In this document: in pieces, positions 62,436 through 64,000 of the stretch
How positions within the stretch are numbered: position 1 is the first letter of the stretch
How the letters are laid out: every line of letters begins with the position of its first letter
From: Platynereis dumerilii
Taxonomy: Eukaryota; Annelida; Polychaeta; Phyllodocida; Nereididae
Reading direction: 5' to 3'
Assembly (NCBI GenBank): GCA_026936325.1
Contig: JAPTHN010000182.1
Span: 186,001 to 250,000, forward strand
DNA: 64,000 nucleotides
The notes under the pieces: model-generated
Told to the model about the DNA's origin: nothing
What the model saw: only the letters and a program-made list of their open reading frames with translations
Databases searched by the model: none
Position numbers and translations under genes: made by a program

Positions 62436-64000
62436 ATGCGCTCCGTTGCTATGCGCTCTGAAAGTCTAATTAACAATATGATGCAACCATCTCCCTTCTC
62501 TGAGTTCAATCCTCTCGATGTCCTTGCCACGGCCGCTAGTCTACAAAGTGCTCGAATTGAAACTGACGATGAACTTAACAACCACAACAACAACAACAAT
62601 GGATCCTCGGCTGATGCCACATCTGTAGCTGCGGAGGCCGAGGGTGATGAGGATAAAGATGGTGACTTGAACGATTCGAAAGATGTCTCGGTGCCGGTGG
62701 TTTCCTCCGTGAAGCCTGTGGAGAGCAATGTGTCCTCTGGTGTACATGTTTCAAGTACTGTTGGATGTACGACTGTCGTGGAGAATACACTAAATACTGT
62801 CACTGTCCCCTGCCACAAGGACAATGTCGTGAGTCACATCAGCATCGTGAATTGCAGTGACAGTCACAGTGTAAAGAGTCCGACTGATGACTCAGTGTTC
62901 CAGGTCCCCGCTGTGAAACACGTGAAAATCAACGGCGTCAAGAACAACAATGGGGCTGCCGTCAACACTCACAGCAACGTCAGCAAGCCAGTGACTGTCC
63001 TGCGAGCTTGCAAACCTCAGATGACCGACCATTCCTACGCTTTCATGTTTCAACTGCAGAGTTTGAAAACGGACGAGGATGAGGGTTACAGCTCAAGGTC
63101 AAGCATTGACGAAGAGGGAGAGGACATCAGCGGGTCTCATGGGATTAACCTCGACAGCCCGGATGGCCTACGGTCTCCCACTACTCCCAAACCCACGGCT
63201 AAGATGCCCAGGATTATCATACTCAGCAAGGACAGTAATCATGTAACTACGGTGAATGCCAGTGCTGAGCAGTTAACATCTCCGAAAAGGGTTCAAATCG
63301 TAACTAAAATCGAGACTCCGAAAATTGAACCACAACCTCATGGACCTTGTACAAATGTTGTCGAAAATGTTGAAATAACACCAACCACTTCAAGTACTAG
63401 TTCATCCATCCAAAATGTCGTTGAAAATGTAGTTCAAGACACTGCCGAATACAACACAGCAATGCCGGAAGAGCATATAAATGAAGTGATTTCTCTCGAT
63501 CCTGCAAGTGTCGTGGATTCATTATCACTACCTTCTCCGGAAGTAGTCGACGTCTCCGATGATGTCATGGATGATGTCGCGGATGACATTACTGAAGGAG
63601 GCTCAGCGATTGTCACCGAAAGACAAATTGAAGTTGATATCTTAGATGAAGACGCTCAGGATGTTCCAGAATCAATGGATACTGTTGTCGCAACTGATAG
63701 TACAATAACCTCGCAAATTGTACCTAGTACCAGCACAGTAGAGACTCTTGCAGAGAGTGAAAAGTTGTCCGTTAAAATCGCCACTGACTCTGATGACACT
63801 GACACGAGTGACGAAACAACCACGGATGCATCGCCGGAAGAAGTACATATTGAAAGTGATGTGAAGGCAGATACGATCATTGAAAGTGTCGAGAGTACAA
63901 CTGAAAGTGTCACGGAAAGTACAGATGCGTCAATATTGAGTAATGCTGGTGACTCGATCGAAACTAAAGTGGATGTTGTATCTGAAAACGTGCCGAAAGC
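62436..64000 (+). CDS. N-terminal part of a large acidic Ser/Thr-rich protein (partial)
   Basis: Open for 521 codons from ATG 62436 to the window edge. An in-frame TAG at 62421-62423 means the start must be here or at Met6, Met15 or Met16. The exon probably begins at 62288, after an acceptor. The protein opens MRSVAMRSESLINNM, then has a hydrophobic motif FSEFNPLDVLATAASLQ (about residues 21-37), an Asn-rich run (48-55), acidic patches (EDEGYSSRSSIDEEGED near 213-230), a short SPTTPKP segment with a basic MPRIIILSK (about 248-265), and a long Asp/Glu/Ser/Thr/Val-rich tail with repeated VVENV and TESVTEST-like words. No signal peptide, membrane segment or folded domain is visible. It looks like the disordered N-terminus of a big nuclear or regulatory protein whose domains lie beyond the window. 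I did not recognise the family. Confidence 0.85.
   Translation, partial: MRSVAMRSESLINNMMQPSPFSEFNPLDVLATAASLQSARIETDDELNNHNNNNNGSSADATSVAAEAEGDEDKDGDLNDSKDVSVPVVSSVKPVESNVSSGVHVSSTVGCTTVVENTLNTVTVPCHKDNVVSHISIVNCSDSHSVKSPTDDSVFQVPAVKHVKINGVKNNNGAAVNTHSNVSKPVTVLRACKPQMTDHSYAFMFQLQSLKTDEDEGYSSRSSIDEEGEDISGSHGINLDSPDGLRSPTTPKPTAKMPRIIILSKDSNHVTTVNASAEQLTSPKRVQIVTKIETPKIEPQPHGPCTNVVENVEITPTTSSTSSSIQNVVENVVQDTAEYNTAMPEEHINEVISLDPASVVDSLSLPSPEVVDVSDDVMDDVADDITEGGSAIVTERQIEVDILDEDAQDVPESMDTVVATDSTITSQIVPSTSTVETLAESEKLSVKIATDSDDTDTSDETTTDASPEEVHIESDVKADTIIESVESTTESVTESTDASILSNAGDSIETKVDVVSENVPK

Noticed and set aside
62420-62824. Minus-strand 134-codon ORF and neighbours at the right edge
   Set aside because: They are shadows of the plus-strand gene starting at 62436.

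Overview
The window is animal nuclear DNA. It is AT-rich and gene-poor, its genes have GT-AG introns, and it holds non-LTR retrotransposons, tRNA-derived SINEs and many short terminal-inverted-repeat (TIR) elements. A marine invertebrate seems likely; the frequent aggccta words recall ambulacrarian genomes, but that is only a weak hint. Nothing looks bacterial.

Left two thirds (1 to about 45,290): a recent tandem array of a unit of roughly 10.9 kb. There are three gene-bearing copies (1-14365, 14366-30588, 30589-41854) and a fourth truncated one (41855 to about 45287). Each gene-bearing unit carries, in order, a hAT-like element with an 8-bp target duplication, a tRNA-derived SINE on the minus strand, a 5'-truncated LINE reverse-transcriptase fossil, and a complete six-exon minus-strand gene. 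That gene encodes a secreted 179-residue CAP-superfamily protein (CRISP / antigen 5 / PR-1). Its exons are short and spliced, so no long ORF marks it. Copies 1 and 2 encode the same protein; copy 3 differs by one residue in the signal peptide. TATA box, splice sites and poly(A) signal are all preserved.

Each unit also has a private large insertion that postdates the duplication. Unit 1 has a 3.8-kb block of five unrelated satellites, unit 2 a 5.3-kb LINE that itself contains a 1-kb TIR element, unit 3 a 0.47-kb hairpin element, and unit 4 a 0.75-kb palindromic element. Unit 3 also has a short, strongly diverged patch that looks like ectopic gene conversion. Unit 4 ends in a rearranged mosaic lacking the gene.

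Right third (about 45,290 to 64,000): mostly noncoding DNA. It holds a mariner-like element with long TIRs, several hAT-like short elements with clear target duplications, two tRNA-like SINE heads and two pairs of inverted dispersed repeats. A promoter-like, donor-bearing stretch near 49.1-49.5 kb may be an upstream exon. At the right edge an acceptor at 62287 opens an exon with the first 521 codons of a large acidic, Ser/Thr-rich protein that runs off the window. Its family was not recognised.

Gaps were judged by eye; identities are visual estimates, not computed alignments.
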